The position numbers and the translations under genes were made by a program. From IMG/VR virus record IMGVR_UViG_3300037808_000992, positions 1 through 64,000 of that record: a stretch of 64,000 nt of DNA, one strand, 5' to 3'. A model generated the notes under the pieces. The model made no database searches. It saw nothing but the letters and a program-made list of their open reading frames with translations, and had not been told where the DNA came from. Positions 34,094 to 43,838 of the stretch are shown one piece after another; the stretch's first letter is position 1, and each line of letters begins with the position of its first letter. The stretch is from a virus.

Positions 34094-35572
34094 ATGGCGA
34101 TTACTGCTGTAAACACTGCTGTCGCTGATAAAGATGAGTACAGCAAGTTTGAAGTTAATAACGCAATAATCCGCGTTGAAGTATCTGCTACAGGTGTTCG
34201 TTTAGGCGGGGATACTGCCGGTACGATGTCTTTGACGGCTGAGTTGGTTAAGGGGCGTCGCAATAGAGATGTCGTTGTTGCAACGACTACAGTAGATTTA
34301 AACGCTTATTTTAATTTATCGATAAACGATCCTATACCCCCTACTCCCAGTATTTATATGTATATAGATACCAGGGATGCTTTGTCGGCTGATCTAATTA
34401 ATTTAATTCGTCGTGGGGAATACTACGTCAAAGTTTACCAAACTGCTGATGACAAAGTTACGCCAGCTTTAGTTGCTGACACAGATGATTTTTATATAAG
34501 TGTTATTACGGTCAATAGAATGCGCACTGACTGGGTGTTCGGTATTGATTTACAAGCTTCAGATATACGCGCTACAAAGCAGAACCCTCGTCAAATAACC
34601 GGCGTCTCTATTAAAGAGGTGAGTAGGAACCATAGGTTGGCGTGGTTTCCTATGAAATACGGGGTGGAGTCTTCGGGATTAAGATTTTTATCCTGGGATA
34701 ACGGTCGTTTAATCCCTTTGAGTCCGATGTATTCTGAGTACATGCTTCCTGCTAGTGGTCCGGGGGCTGAGTACGTTGTTGTTAAAATTGACTACAATGC
34801 ACTTCCTGCAAGCTCCGTTGCTGAAGAACTCTTTATCGAAGAAGATCGAATTACGGATGTTACTCTTCGTCGCTACATTAATGATTCTATAGATCATGTA
34901 GAAAATACACTTCTTCAAGTGTACGTAGAGCCCACTCAAATCGTTACAGATATTGACCCTTCCCAACTTACCTTCTCTGGGAACGGCGGCGCTCTAGTTA
35001 TTAACTCAGACTATGATTTTATTAAAAATCCAATATCGTTCTATCCTAGAAATGCAGGTCAGTGGATAGATATCCACTTCCCGTATCCTAGTTTATTGCG
35101 GGTAGATCAACTCTACGGTGCGGTTGCCAACACTAGAGTGGTCCAGATCAACAACGAGTGGATTGAGATTGCGTCCCAAAGTGGTTATGCCCAGCTTGTA
35201 CCTTTTAATACACAGGTGGCTTTTGACTTCATGGGGTTGATTTGGGTTGAGGCATTACGAAGCGCAACCCCCATTCCTAACTTCTGGCATTATAACTTGT
35301 TAGCCGGTCTTAGGGATTGCCCTGGCGATATTTTAGAGCTTACAGGTCGTCATGCTGCCATTCCTATTTTAACGTCTGCTGGTGCTGCCTTTAGGGGTGG
35401 TTATAGTTCTCAATCTATTTCCAGAGATGGTGTGTCTGAAAGTGTGAGCTACACGTCTTCGGCTATTTACGGTGTCTACAGTGCGAGTATTGAAGATTAC
35501 CGTAATTGGATACGAGAAAACTTACCTGCGATTCGTAATAGGTATCGCGGCCCTCAGATGCTTGCGCTATGA
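34094..35572 (+). CDS. Neck/connector candidate virion protein
   Basis: 492 residues, GAGGTG before the ATG. N-terminal beta domain with AELVKGRRNRDVVVATTTV, a central region (DWVFGIDLQASDIRATKQNP) and a C-terminal helix (YRNWIRENLPAIRNRYRGP). No family recognised. The run of five genes from here to the sheath normally holds head-completion, neck and tail-terminator proteins, so a connector role is likely by position. It overlaps the next gene by 4 bases (ATGA). Confidence 0.5.
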   Translation: MAITAVNTAVADKDEYSKFEVNNAIIRVEVSATGVRLGGDTAGTMSLTAELVKGRRNRDVVVATTTVDLNAYFNLSINDPIPPTPSIYMYIDTRDALSADLINLIRRGEYYVKVYQTADDKVTPALVADTDDFYISVITVNRMRTDWVFGIDLQASDIRATKQNPRQITGVSIKEVSRNHRLAWFPMKYGVESSGLRFLSWDNGRLIPLSPMYSEYMLPASGPGAEYVVVKIDYNALPASSVAEELFIEEDRITDVTLRRYINDSIDHVENTLLQVYVEPTQIVTDIDPSQLTFSGNGGALVINSDYDFIKNPISFYPRNAGQWIDIHFPYPSLLRVDQLYGAVANTRVVQINNEWIEIASQSGYAQLVPFNTQVAFDFMGLIWVEALRSATPIPNFWHYNLLAGLRDCPGDILELTGRHAAIPILTSAGAAFRGGYSSQSISRDGVSESVSYTSSAIYGVYSASIEDYRNWIRENLPAIRNRYRGPQMLAL

Positions 35573-36357
35573 GTGATAAAAGTCTCGGCTTAGTCTCTCG
35601 CAGGCTCAATATACAGACAGGCTTGGGCGTTGATTACTCAGATAATCACAAGTTCCAAGATGGGTTAATCAATAACCGTGGTCAGGTCGTTATCCATGAG
35701 ATTGGTGTAGCGTGTACTTGTAGGGGCGGTGATCGCTCTGATCCTGTTGTAGGCGCAAGTGGAAAGCTTAATTGTAGACGTTGTGAAAATGGCATTTTGT
35801 TCCGCCAACCCAGACAGATCATGGGACTTATTGTAGGTATTGGCTACGGACGGCAGTTGTCTGAGGTTGGGTTTTTAAGTCCTGGTGATTGCTTGCTTTC
35901 AGTTTCTCCTAACTTAGCAGAACCTCCTGCTGATTTTGATAAGATTACCTTTACATGGCCCGAGAACATTAACGACGGGCAAGTAATTGTGCGCGGTGTG
36001 GAGTCCGTTAACAACGACTCACTAGGACCCAATGAGGATCGCCTTCACTATGTCGCGGCAAAAGCCCTTCATGTAGAGGATGAGGATGGGGTGGTCTACG
36101 ACGAAGGCGCGGACTTTTATTTTGACGCCCGTAAAATCATTTGGACGAATCCTCCTGAGACAGAGAAGCGATATAGTATTAAGTACATGGCTTATTTGGA
36201 GTGGATTGTTTTTACCTCTCCGACATCACGCAGGGACAAAGATGGCTCTTTAGGGTATCGGATTGGCTTGCGTAAGAAACATGCTGTTAATTTAAGAAAT
36301 CCCATTGATGAAAGTATCGAAGAGAAATTAGAGTTTAATTCGAGGGTTAGCGCGTAA
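35569..36357 (+). CDS. Neck-region protein with Cys motif
   Basis: 262 residues, start overlapping the preceding stop as ATGA. Contains CTCRGG ... CRRCENG (about residues 49-74), a possible zinc knuckle, in an otherwise beta-rich protein ending in GLRKKHAVNLRNPIDES. Position suggests neck or head-completion; the Cys motif is unusual for such proteins and suggests a metal-stabilised fold. Its stop shares one base with the next ATG. Confidence 0.55.
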   Translation: MSDKSLGLVSRRLNIQTGLGVDYSDNHKFQDGLINNRGQVVIHEIGVACTCRGGDRSDPVVGASGKLNCRRCENGILFRQPRQIMGLIVGIGYGRQLSEVGFLSPGDCLLSVSPNLAEPPADFDKITFTWPENINDGQVIVRGVESVNNDSLGPNEDRLHYVAAKALHVEDEDGVVYDEGADFYFDARKIIWTNPPETEKRYSIKYMAYLEWIVFTSPTSRRDKDGSLGYRIGLRKKHAVNLRNPIDESIEEKLEFNSRVSA

Positions 36358-36524
36358 TGGTACAAGTCGTTAAACCATTTGAATTGACGTGCAAGGTATG
36401 CGGGGAGAAGAGCGTTAAGCGTTGGCGTGTGTCGTTTTGCAGTAAGGAATGTAAATTACAGTGGCACAGAACATTTCTTATGCCTCCAGAAGATCAATCA
36501 CCCGTGTTTGTGTTTAATAAATAA
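36357..36524 (+). CDS. Tiny FCS-type zinc-finger protein (55 aa)
   Basis: ATG 36357 overlaps the preceding TAA by one base and its own TAA overlaps the next ATG by one base, so it fits exactly between two genes. 55 residues with C12-x2-C15 and C28-x3-C32; FCSKECKLQWHR is the hallmark of an FCS/MYM-like treble-clef finger. It may bind nucleic acid or stabilise a protein interface. Why such a protein lies among neck genes is not evident. Confidence 0.8.
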   Translation: MVQVVKPFELTCKVCGEKSVKRWRVSFCSKECKLQWHRTFLMPPEDQSPVFVFNK

Positions 36525-37270
36525 TGTCAGAACTCATACAACTCATACCTCCTGATAAGCTGAAAGAATACACTGTATTTGATAAGCCCTATTTTGAGAT
36601 GCAGGTTAAGGCCCGAAGCATGGCGCTCATTGCTGCCGCTATGGACTACTGGGTTACCTTAGTAAAGAGTGAGTTTAGTAATTCTACACAAGAGCGTTAT
36701 TTAGAAAGTGCGTATTGGTCTGAGCACGGTGACAGGGTTGAATTAGGTGTAATGCCTGACACGTTGGCCGATCTTTTAGAATTTGGTCAAGACAGTTGGG
36801 ACATGACTCGTACCCTCTTGCGCGGAAAAGCTAAGGCGGTTATTCCCCTAGATGTCTTTAAAGGTCAAAAGCGTGGGGAAAGAGGAACTACTCACGACGG
36901 TGAGCGCCCCGCCGACGTTACCACCACTTCCCACAGAACAGCCTTTAATGCGTCCATAGCATCCTTAAAAGGCGTTATTGACGATATGCCCCCTGACGAA
37001 GCCTATACCGAGATCCAATCAGGGGTTTTGGGCATGTTTTCTCGAACATCAGCTAATACAACAATGCGACCTAAGAATGTAGATAAGGTTTATTACAAAG
37101 GGACTGGGGCTTCAGCAGCCACCCTTACCCCCGCATCTACCTGGAGACATCCTGGTATTCGAGCCCGCTTATTGGGTAACGCTGTAACTGAGTTTATTAA
37201 ACTGAATAGAGATTCATTTATTGAGGATTTATTCAGTGATAACGGACAAACCCAGGTGGATTTAAAATGA
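36524..37270 (+). CDS. HK97 gp10-like neck/tail-completion candidate
   Basis: 248 residues. Helix-rich N-terminus (YFEMQVKARSMALIAAAMDYWVT) and a C-terminal WRHPGIRARLLGNAVTEFI ... FIEDLF resembling proteins of the HK97 gp10 type, which sit at the head-tail joint. The central TTHDGERPADVTTTSH region is polar. The match is by pattern only. It overlaps the next gene by 4 bases (ATGA). Confidence 0.45.
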   Translation: MSELIQLIPPDKLKEYTVFDKPYFEMQVKARSMALIAAAMDYWVTLVKSEFSNSTQERYLESAYWSEHGDRVELGVMPDTLADLLEFGQDSWDMTRTLLRGKAKAVIPLDVFKGQKRGERGTTHDGERPADVTTTSHRTAFNASIASLKGVIDDMPPDEAYTEIQSGVLGMFSRTSANTTMRPKNVDKVYYKGTGASAATLTPASTWRHPGIRARLLGNAVTEFIKLNRDSFIEDLFSDNGQTQVDLK

Positions 37271-38082
37271 GCTTGATTCCTGAAATACTTATTCAGCAAG
37301 CTCTTGTACAAGGGATCCGTGATTTACGTCAGAATCCTTGGAAAGCAGATCAGTTATTTAAGAGTGTTCCGCAATCATATGCGCAGCAGTTTAGTGAGTT
37401 ACTTGCCGACACTCCCGTGGATATCACCTTAAACTATCCCCGAGAAGATAGTCAGTTCCCTTGTGTTGCTATTTTACTTCGGGCAGAGGATGAGTCCCTT
37501 ACAGTGCTGGGAGATCTCTTAGGAGCAGGCACAGATTACGACAACGGTTTAGTGGGCTCCCGTGAATTCTTTTATGAGCCAGGGGTGGAGGCTACAGACG
37601 TAGATTACACTGGTAATTTATCAGGGGAACCTCGACGGCTGTTTGATAAATCTAAACCGGTTTACAAAGAACATAAAGGATCGGGGTTTTCTTGCAGTTA
37701 CATGCTGCAGATAATGACAGATAATCAGGACTTCACTATTCTGCTCTACCACGCCATCCGATTTATCATTTTACGGAATATTGCTAAGTTCGATATGAAT
37801 GGCATGTTCCAAATGAAATTAAGTGGGACGGACTTTTTGCCCCAACCAGGACAACAACCTACGTTTATCTTTATGCGAGGGTTGTCTTTAAGCTTTATGT
37901 ACTTTGCTGACTATTTCTTGGTTTACGACGGAAAAGAGCCTGATTTAGAGGCTTTAGCAACGTCGTTTGTACTTGATATTGAACGAGCAGATAAAAAAGA
38001 GGTGGGGATTCTGGCTTTAGGGCAAAAGCCTCACATTGAGAGTATAGAAGAGCTTCCTGCTGGGTTCGGGGGAGGTCCTTGA
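37267..38082 (+). CDS. Tail-completion/terminator candidate
   Basis: 271 residues, AGGTGG before the ATG. IPEILIQQALVQGIRDLR at the start, then a beta core (PVDITLNYPREDSQFPCVAILL, FSCSYMLQIMTDNQDFTILLYH) in the style of tail-terminator proteins. Contains DQLFKSVPQSYAQQF, a copy of the FKSV motif outside the head block. Its position just before the sheath genes supports a terminator role. Confidence 0.5.
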   Translation: MSLIPEILIQQALVQGIRDLRQNPWKADQLFKSVPQSYAQQFSELLADTPVDITLNYPREDSQFPCVAILLRAEDESLTVLGDLLGAGTDYDNGLVGSREFFYEPGVEATDVDYTGNLSGEPRRLFDKSKPVYKEHKGSGFSCSYMLQIMTDNQDFTILLYHAIRFIILRNIAKFDMNGMFQMKLSGTDFLPQPGQQPTFIFMRGLSLSFMYFADYFLVYDGKEPDLEALATSFVLDIERADKKEVGILALGQKPHIESIEELPAGFGGGP

Positions 38083-38621
38083 TGTCACTTACTGATGTAA
38101 TAGGGACCTTGAAGATTAGTAAGTTTTTAATTAAGGGCTTTAATTTCCAGTACGGTTTGTCTGTGTCGGTTTATGATCCCGATCTTCCAGGATCTTCGGA
38201 CAACTACGACGTTTCTGATATTCAATTTTTAGACGAGAGCGTAGATACCGTTTTTACCTCAACTTTCCTTGGACAAGCGGACTCTACCTCTTTAAAATAT
38301 CATGCGGATAGCCCTCAGGTGGTACCCACAAATTTGTCCGAGGGTATGTTTATGCAAGTCGCAGGTCCCAAAACTCATGATTCTTATGCAGAACGACGAA
38401 GAATAATTAGTTCCACACCGGGTAATGCGGGTACAATAACCGTGGCAAACCCGTTTTCGTCATCTTTGAGTGGGGCATCAGTATCTGTGTTTAAAAGATC
38501 GAGCCAAGTCCAGTTTACTTTACGCGTAGATAGTGACGCTACTGCAGGCTTAAAAAGCGTAAAAATAACAAACCCAGACTCTCAAATAACTGTTTTAGAT
38601 AACGCAATTTTGATTTCATAG
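38082..38621 (+). CDS. IPT/TIG-like virion protein
   Basis: 179 residues from ATG 38082 (TGATG overlap, GGAGG 6 bases upstream); a TTG one codon earlier is not preferred. All beta, with a C-terminal IPT/TIG-like Ig fold: TLRVDSDATAGLKSVKITNPDSQITVL. Probably a small structural accessory of the neck or tail. No specific family. Confidence 0.55.
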   Translation: MSLTDVIGTLKISKFLIKGFNFQYGLSVSVYDPDLPGSSDNYDVSDIQFLDESVDTVFTSTFLGQADSTSLKYHADSPQVVPTNLSEGMFMQVAGPKTHDSYAERRRIISSTPGNAGTITVANPFSSSLSGASVSVFKRSSQVQFTLRVDSDATAGLKSVKITNPDSQITVLDNAILIS

Positions 38622-38637
38622 TATAAGGATGGCTGTG

Positions 38638-38916
38638 ATGGTTAAGAAAACTAAAAAAACGACTAAAAAGAAATCTTTCAGCGAGAAAAAACCTGAGGTT
38701 TCTAAAAAGGTCGAAAAAGTAGAAAAAGTTGAAAAGGTTGAATCACCTAAGCCTGCTGTAGTATTCAAGTCTAAGCCAGTTATTGGAGTGGAAAAATATT
38801 TGAAAAGTGTGGGTACGAAACCAAGGCACTTAAAGCCTTTAGTAGTTTTGGCTACTAGTCAGGGCTACACACAAGAAACAGCAGATCGGTGGAAAGAAAT
38901 TTTTGCTAATCTCTAG
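38638..38916 (+). CDS. Lys-rich protein with small C-terminal domain
   Basis: 92 residues from ATG 38638 (AAGGA at 8 bases); an ATG three codons earlier has the site too close. A Lys/Glu/Val repeat region (KVEKVEKVEKVE) leads into a compact C-terminal helix pair (VEKYLKSVGTKPRHLKPLVVLATSQG, TADRWKEIFANL). It is coupled to the sheath gene and may aid tail assembly; unknown. Confidence 0.6.
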   Translation: MVKKTKKTTKKKSFSEKKPEVSKKVEKVEKVEKVESPKPAVVFKSKPVIGVEKYLKSVGTKPRHLKPLVVLATSQGYTQETADRWKEIFANL

Positions 38917-38926
38917 GAGATGACTC

Positions 38927-41740
38927 GTGGCACGGTTTATTACATTTAACGGCGTAACCATTTTCCACCCCGGTGGTTTAACAAAAATTGACGCAAGTGA
39001 TCTTGCCCAAGTCTCTGGCGGTACCAGTGGTATTGTGGGGCTGATTGGCGAAGCTGATTCAGGAGAACCAAATTCTGCTCTGAGCCCTAAAGTGCATGAG
39101 TTCATTAATCCGAACTCTGCAGTTCAGATGTTTAAGAGCGGTCCTTTGGCGGATGCAATCGACTTTGTATTCCGACCATCTACTGATCCACGGATCCCTG
39201 GCGGCGCACAGAAAATACTGGCTGTAAAAACAAATCAAAGTACTGCTTCGTCTGTTACTTTATCTGATCAGCCCACTGCTAATGATGCAATGACCGTCAC
39301 GTCGCGCACCTTCGGTAAAGCGGCTGAGCAGTTAAGTATTGAAGTGAATCAAACGGCTGCAGCAGCCGACCCATTTCAGAATAAAATGGATGTAACGCTT
39401 ATAGACGCAGGGAGCGGCACTACAGAGACGTTTACGAGTATTGGTGGCACTCCCCTGATGAATGTCCAATACCGTGGTCCTAGCGCCCCTACAGTGCGTG
39501 AGACGGATGCTGGCGCAAGTGTACACACCGTGGTGTCCTCTGCAGCCCCTGATGAACTTGTTATAACAGGAAATATTACGACCGGTGCTGCGGTCGGTAA
39601 CTTTGTTCGTATGAAGGCGGGTGGAACTGCTACCGCTGAGTTTGTTACCGGTCAGATGTCTCGAATTAGAACGATTGCGTTTGGTGGCGTAAATACAGTA
39701 ATTGAGCTTGATGCGGACTTCAGCGAGAATGACGGCTCTCAAATTACTGCTGCAAACTTAGCCACAGCTACATTTGAGGTTGTTCGTGAAGTTGTAGGCC
39801 CTTTCCGAGCAGTTTCAGGCACTGCTAACACGGTAGTGATGAATGGTGCCCGAGATACCAGTGGTTCAGTTGCGGGTGATCCTTTATTAAATTTAGCTGC
39901 TGGTAATTGGGCTGCTAACTACGCTTTGGTTACTGAAGGCTGGTGCTATTTAAAGATTGTAGCAGGTACCGGAGCGGGTCAAATTCGTCGTATTAACAAC
40001 GCCGGGTCATCAGGCGCAGTCGCTCCAGGTGTTGGGGCCGATAACTTAGAAATTGAGTTAGAAGTACATGATGATTGGGACACGCAGCCCGATGGTACGT
40101 CTCAAATCATGCTTATTAACGCTGCTGCGCAAGCAGCGCACAGCGCGACAGACAGCGATAATGATTGTGGTGCTCAAGCGCGTATTCAAGGTGGTGCAAC
40201 TACAGCTACTCGCGGCGCTGCTGATAAACTCTTTTTAGAGGTTATGCCCGGTACTGGTGAGGATGATGGCGGTGGTACGGTAATTGTTCCTGGAGGTGGC
40301 GCAGGCGGTGCTGGAATTGCCGGTGTAGGTTATGTTGAGTATTATGAGTTTCCTTTAGGCGGGAGCATTTCAGTCTCTACCTTAGTAAACCGAATCAAAC
40401 TTGGTATTAATGCTTCTTCCACCAATACTGAGGTTGCCTCAGGTAATATTGATCCTACAAAAACTGCATGGAACGCTAGAGTTGGATTAGGTCGTAGTGG
40501 TGATCTTACTACTGACCGATTCGATTTTATGTTGGCGACAGGTACTCGATTAACGACGGATGTTACTAACGGCACTAATACTGTTGCGGCTCCTACAGCA
40601 ACTTCTCCTTCTGTAGACGCTCTTGTTGACTTTAACCAAGTGTTTAATAACACCTGGGATTCAGCAGGCAACAGTCTTAAACGGCATCGTTTACTAGATA
40701 ATTTAGCAATTTTAATCGACACGATTAATGCTCAAAGTTTGTTGATGAGTGCTGAGCGAGACGCAAGTGGTGTAGCGCCAGTGTCCAACGGAGATGGTGT
40801 TCCCGTATTTGGTGTCATAAACAATTTAGCTGGTGCGACCGTAGGCGCTTCCACCTTCCAAACTATTTCTAATGCCTTTGATCAGCTAATTAAGCATCGT
40901 CACGATACTGCTGTGGCGTTGTTTAGTACAGGCGTTGGTGGCGTTACTATTGATAGTATCCACGCTCTATTAGAGCAACACACTATTAATGGTGCTGGAG
41001 CGTTTAAAAACGAAGTTGATGGAATTGCAGCGTTTGACCCACCTGTTGCAGCGACGGCATTAGCTGATGTAGTCACGCAAGCCAACGCTATCGCTAACCG
41101 AAATATGGCTTTGGTGTACCAAAAGCCCACTCGTATTAATGCTCAGGGTGTAAGAACAGAATTTGGTTCTCACATGCTGGCAGCGGCTATTGCAGGTATG
41201 CAGGCTGGATCTCCGGTAGGTACTCCACTGACGTTTAAGTTTGTACGGGCTATAGATATTACGAGTCCTGCAAGTGCCGATCCCCTCGACGTAGATGACG
41301 CTACGATGATGTTGAAGAATGGAGTGTTGTTCTCTGAGAAGGTAAGCAACGGATTCCGTATTGTTCGGAACCTGAGCACCTTTATCCAGAATGACAATCT
41401 TGCATTCACAGATCGAAATGTTAACTATGAGTTGAATTACATTGCTTATGACCTTCGTACTTTTATTGAAAATACGTTTGTTGGTACAAAAGCAATTCCC
41501 GCAACAGCCGTTAATATGAAAGACGCTGTAATTTCGAAATTAACAATTTACCGTGATGATTTAGAGATTATCACTAAAAGTAATGATCCGGTTACCGGGC
41601 AAGAAATCGATGCTTTCAGAGATTTAAAAGTTACAATCTCTGGTGATATTGCAACAATTCGTTTTGAGATTTTCCCAACTATGGGTATAAACTTTATGAC
41701 GTTCGAGATCTTTGCGCAACTACCGGTTATCAGTGCATAG
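38927..41740 (+). CDS. Tail sheath protein
   Basis: 937 residues from a GTG start with AGGAGA 6 bases upstream. N-terminus LAQVSGGTSGIVGLIGEAD and the C-terminal 300 residues (NAQGVRTEFGSHMLAAAIAGMQAG, LDVDDATMMLKNGVLFSE, FIENTFVGTKAIPATAVNMKD, TISGDIATIRFEIFPTMGINFM) match contractile tail sheath proteins. It is longer than T4 gp18, through extra beta domains in the middle. It forms the contractile outer layer of the tail around the tube. Confidence 0.9.
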   Translation: MARFITFNGVTIFHPGGLTKIDASDLAQVSGGTSGIVGLIGEADSGEPNSALSPKVHEFINPNSAVQMFKSGPLADAIDFVFRPSTDPRIPGGAQKILAVKTNQSTASSVTLSDQPTANDAMTVTSRTFGKAAEQLSIEVNQTAAAADPFQNKMDVTLIDAGSGTTETFTSIGGTPLMNVQYRGPSAPTVRETDAGASVHTVVSSAAPDELVITGNITTGAAVGNFVRMKAGGTATAEFVTGQMSRIRTIAFGGVNTVIELDADFSENDGSQITAANLATATFEVVREVVGPFRAVSGTANTVVMNGARDTSGSVAGDPLLNLAAGNWAANYALVTEGWCYLKIVAGTGAGQIRRINNAGSSGAVAPGVGADNLEIELEVHDDWDTQPDGTSQIMLINAAAQAAHSATDSDNDCGAQARIQGGATTATRGAADKLFLEVMPGTGEDDGGGTVIVPGGGAGGAGIAGVGYVEYYEFPLGGSISVSTLVNRIKLGINASSTNTEVASGNIDPTKTAWNARVGLGRSGDLTTDRFDFMLATGTRLTTDVTNGTNTVAAPTATSPSVDALVDFNQVFNNTWDSAGNSLKRHRLLDNLAILIDTINAQSLLMSAERDASGVAPVSNGDGVPVFGVINNLAGATVGASTFQTISNAFDQLIKHRHDTAVALFSTGVGGVTIDSIHALLEQHTINGAGAFKNEVDGIAAFDPPVAATALADVVTQANAIANRNMALVYQKPTRINAQGVRTEFGSHMLAAAIAGMQAGSPVGTPLTFKFVRAIDITSPASADPLDVDDATMMLKNGVLFSEKVSNGFRIVRNLSTFIQNDNLAFTDRNVNYELNYIAYDLRTFIENTFVGTKAIPATAVNMKDAVISKLTIYRDDLEIITKSNDPVTGQEIDAFRDLKVTISGDIATIRFEIFPTMGINFMTFEIFAQLPVISA

Positions 41741-41752
41741 GAGAGATTAGAC

Positions 41753-43174
41753 ATGCCAGCAATTAACGGTGCGAATAGAGAATTTTTCCTGACCATGCGT
41801 CAGAAGTACATGAATGGTAGCGGCCATACGCTACAGGGTGAGAGTGGTCTTTTGACTACTGGAGGAGCATGGCCCCTCATGACTAACTCCCCTGGGTGGT
41901 CCGTTACAGGTAATTTGGGGGCTTCGGCTCTAGCAGGCGAACAAGAGATTACGCTAGGAAGTGCTTCTGAAGCAGCGCCATTTCGCCCAGGTACTACGAT
42001 TACTTTGTTTGACGCTACTGACAATACGGTAACTGAGTCAATTGTCGTTCTGTCGTCTAAAAACCAAAAGTTAATACTTGCTGCGGGTCTCGCTAACGCT
42101 TATGACCAAGGCTCTATCGTGGCTGTTCCGTTTGGCGTAGGTCCCGATGGTATTTCCACGAGTATGGACGTTACTGCAGGCGGTTGGACTCCTACTGGCG
42201 CAGGTGATGTAGCTACGTTAGTAGATCTCTACCAACGTGTTTGTACCAACCCGGCTGCGTTTGCAATTACAACTGCTGCTGCTCCACTTTTTACATTGGA
42301 TATTGGGTCAACTGCTAATGTAAATACTTTGGTTGGCGACACGGTTACTTTTGTAGGCGATGTCACAGCAGGTCTTGCTGGAGTTACTGCACGTATTAGT
42401 TCAAACACAGCGGGCGCTAATGTAGTGATCGGTTTAGAGCAGATTATCGCAGTTAATGCTGCTGGCGAGACAGTGACTAGTCCACTGTTTCCTATTGTTG
42501 TTGATGGAGTTTCTTTAACGCCGTCAGCCGCTGGTGCTGGTGACACTCTAAATATCGCTTGCACCTTCGTCCAAGAGAAGATTAATGCTGTAGCGGTACC
42601 TAACAACGTAGATGCTGCAGGTAATTCTACCTCTAATCCTCTAACAGGTGCGTCTCAGGAAGGTTTGGGTGACCAAGGTCCTGTTATGGTTGCTGCTTGT
42701 CTCGGGGTTATTGACCAGTTGGGCGGAACCGCTCGCTTATCTTTAACCCAAGAAGAGAAGTTAATGGGTAGCTTTGGCTCTATCGGTAAACGACTTCTTT
42801 TAGCTCAGGATGAAGCAATTGCTGCTACTACAATCACCTTAGAGTGGGATGAGGCTGCTGGAGACGTTCCGTTTCCTTTAGCAGGCATAATTGAAATTCT
42901 AGATGCCGAGACAGGTGTTGACAGTACTGCCTTTGCCCAACCGTTACTGGTCCACACGAGTACTTTCACTCGGGCACGTGGTAGCCGTACTTTAACCTTA
43001 GCGGTTGCTCTTCCGGCTGGTGGTGCAACCACTGGTATGATTGTACAGCTTTCCCCAGGGCAAAGTGGTCCAATCTTCTTACCGTATGCCTCTGCCATTG
43101 ATTCTAAAGATATGGCTCAGTTGCTTACATTGACTGAGATTGCAGTGACCGCACACACTAATCCTGCTCCGTAG
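41753..43174 (+). CDS. Large beta-rich tail protein of unknown role
   Basis: 473 residues between sheath and tube genes. Ala/Gly/Thr-rich strands throughout, e.g. GEQEITLGSASEAAPFRPGTTITLFD and TTITLEWDEAAGDVPFPLAGIIEIL, which resemble the ITVxDxSxFP modules of other virion proteins here. Contains LLLAQDEAIAATTITLEW. It may be a tube- or sheath-associated decoration, or a second tube-like protein; the typical tube protein is the next gene. Confidence 0.55.
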   Translation: MPAINGANREFFLTMRQKYMNGSGHTLQGESGLLTTGGAWPLMTNSPGWSVTGNLGASALAGEQEITLGSASEAAPFRPGTTITLFDATDNTVTESIVVLSSKNQKLILAAGLANAYDQGSIVAVPFGVGPDGISTSMDVTAGGWTPTGAGDVATLVDLYQRVCTNPAAFAITTAAAPLFTLDIGSTANVNTLVGDTVTFVGDVTAGLAGVTARISSNTAGANVVIGLEQIIAVNAAGETVTSPLFPIVVDGVSLTPSAAGAGDTLNIACTFVQEKINAVAVPNNVDAAGNSTSNPLTGASQEGLGDQGPVMVAACLGVIDQLGGTARLSLTQEEKLMGSFGSIGKRLLLAQDEAIAATTITLEWDEAAGDVPFPLAGIIEILDAETGVDSTAFAQPLLVHTSTFTRARGSRTLTLAVALPAGGATTGMIVQLSPGQSGPIFLPYASAIDSKDMAQLLTLTEIAVTAHTNPAP

Positions 43175-43218
43175 AGCAGGAAGAACTAGGGTCGGGGGTT
43201 ATCCTCCTCCTATCGTGT

Positions 43219-43254
43219 CAGGGAATAGCTCAGTTCCTACGAGTCTATTCCCTG
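43219..43254 (+). promoter_or_regulatory. Hairpin in the leader of the tube gene, loop complementary to its RBS
   Basis: CAGGGAATAG (43219-43228) and CTATTCCCTG (43245-43254) form a perfect 10-bp stem in the 147-base gap before the tube gene. The loop includes TCCTACGA (43235-43242), exactly complementary to TCGTAGGA (43307-43314), which contains the tube gene's ribosome binding site about 7 bases before its ATG. A pseudoknot or long-range pairing could therefore block or tune tube translation. This is seen in sequence; function is not proven. No clear promoter was found in the rest of the gap. Confidence 0.55.
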
Positions 43255-43321
43255 GTATGTAACCTTGACCTTATCTAAAATTAACACGAAACTATTCTTA
43301 ACCTTGTCGTAGGAGTCTGTT

Positions 43322-43795
43322 ATGGCTATCGAAATTTTTAGTGGTGCAAGAGCCAAATTTTTTCTCAACAACCGAGCAATTGGTTTTTGTGCTGGTGTCA
43401 GCGGTGAAGAGGCAGTTGATTACTCACCTGTAGACACCTTGGACTTTCTTGAAGTTCGAGAGCATGTGCCTGTTGCCTATCGTACTTCCTTAAGTGCGGC
43501 ATTCTTCCGTTTAATTGGGTCTCCCCTTAAAGATTATACGGGTAAGGGTGATACGGACGCAGAGAGCATCTCCATCTTTCCTAAGTTTGAAAATATTCTT
43601 ACGGATGGGTCGATGTCAGCATCTATTCAGTTAGCCCCCGGCAAAGGTGTAGATCAGTTCCCACAAGGGACGATCATGGCTAAGTTTTACAAGGTACGCG
43701 CCGCAAGTAAGACGTTTGATGTTTCTGCGCGTGGTGTAGTGACGGAGAACTGTTCGTTTGTTGCGATACGGCAAGCTGACGAATCTACGTTGTAG
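43322..43795 (+). CDS. Tail tube protein
   Basis: 157 residues, TAGGAG before the ATG. FFLNNRAIGFCAGVSGEEAVDYSPVDTL, EVREHVPVAYRTSLSAAFFRLIG and a C-terminal KTFDVSARGVVTENCSFVAIR match tail tube proteins of contractile phages; the length is also typical. It stacks as rings inside the sheath to make the DNA channel. It is expressed behind a structured leader and followed directly by the chaperone genes. Confidence 0.85.
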   Translation: MAIEIFSGARAKFFLNNRAIGFCAGVSGEEAVDYSPVDTLDFLEVREHVPVAYRTSLSAAFFRLIGSPLKDYTGKGDTDAESISIFPKFENILTDGSMSASIQLAPGKGVDQFPQGTIMAKFYKVRAASKTFDVSARGVVTENCSFVAIRQADESTL

Positions 43796-43838
43796 ATAGT
43801 TATTTTTAAATAAAACGTATTAAATTAAGAGGTTTATA

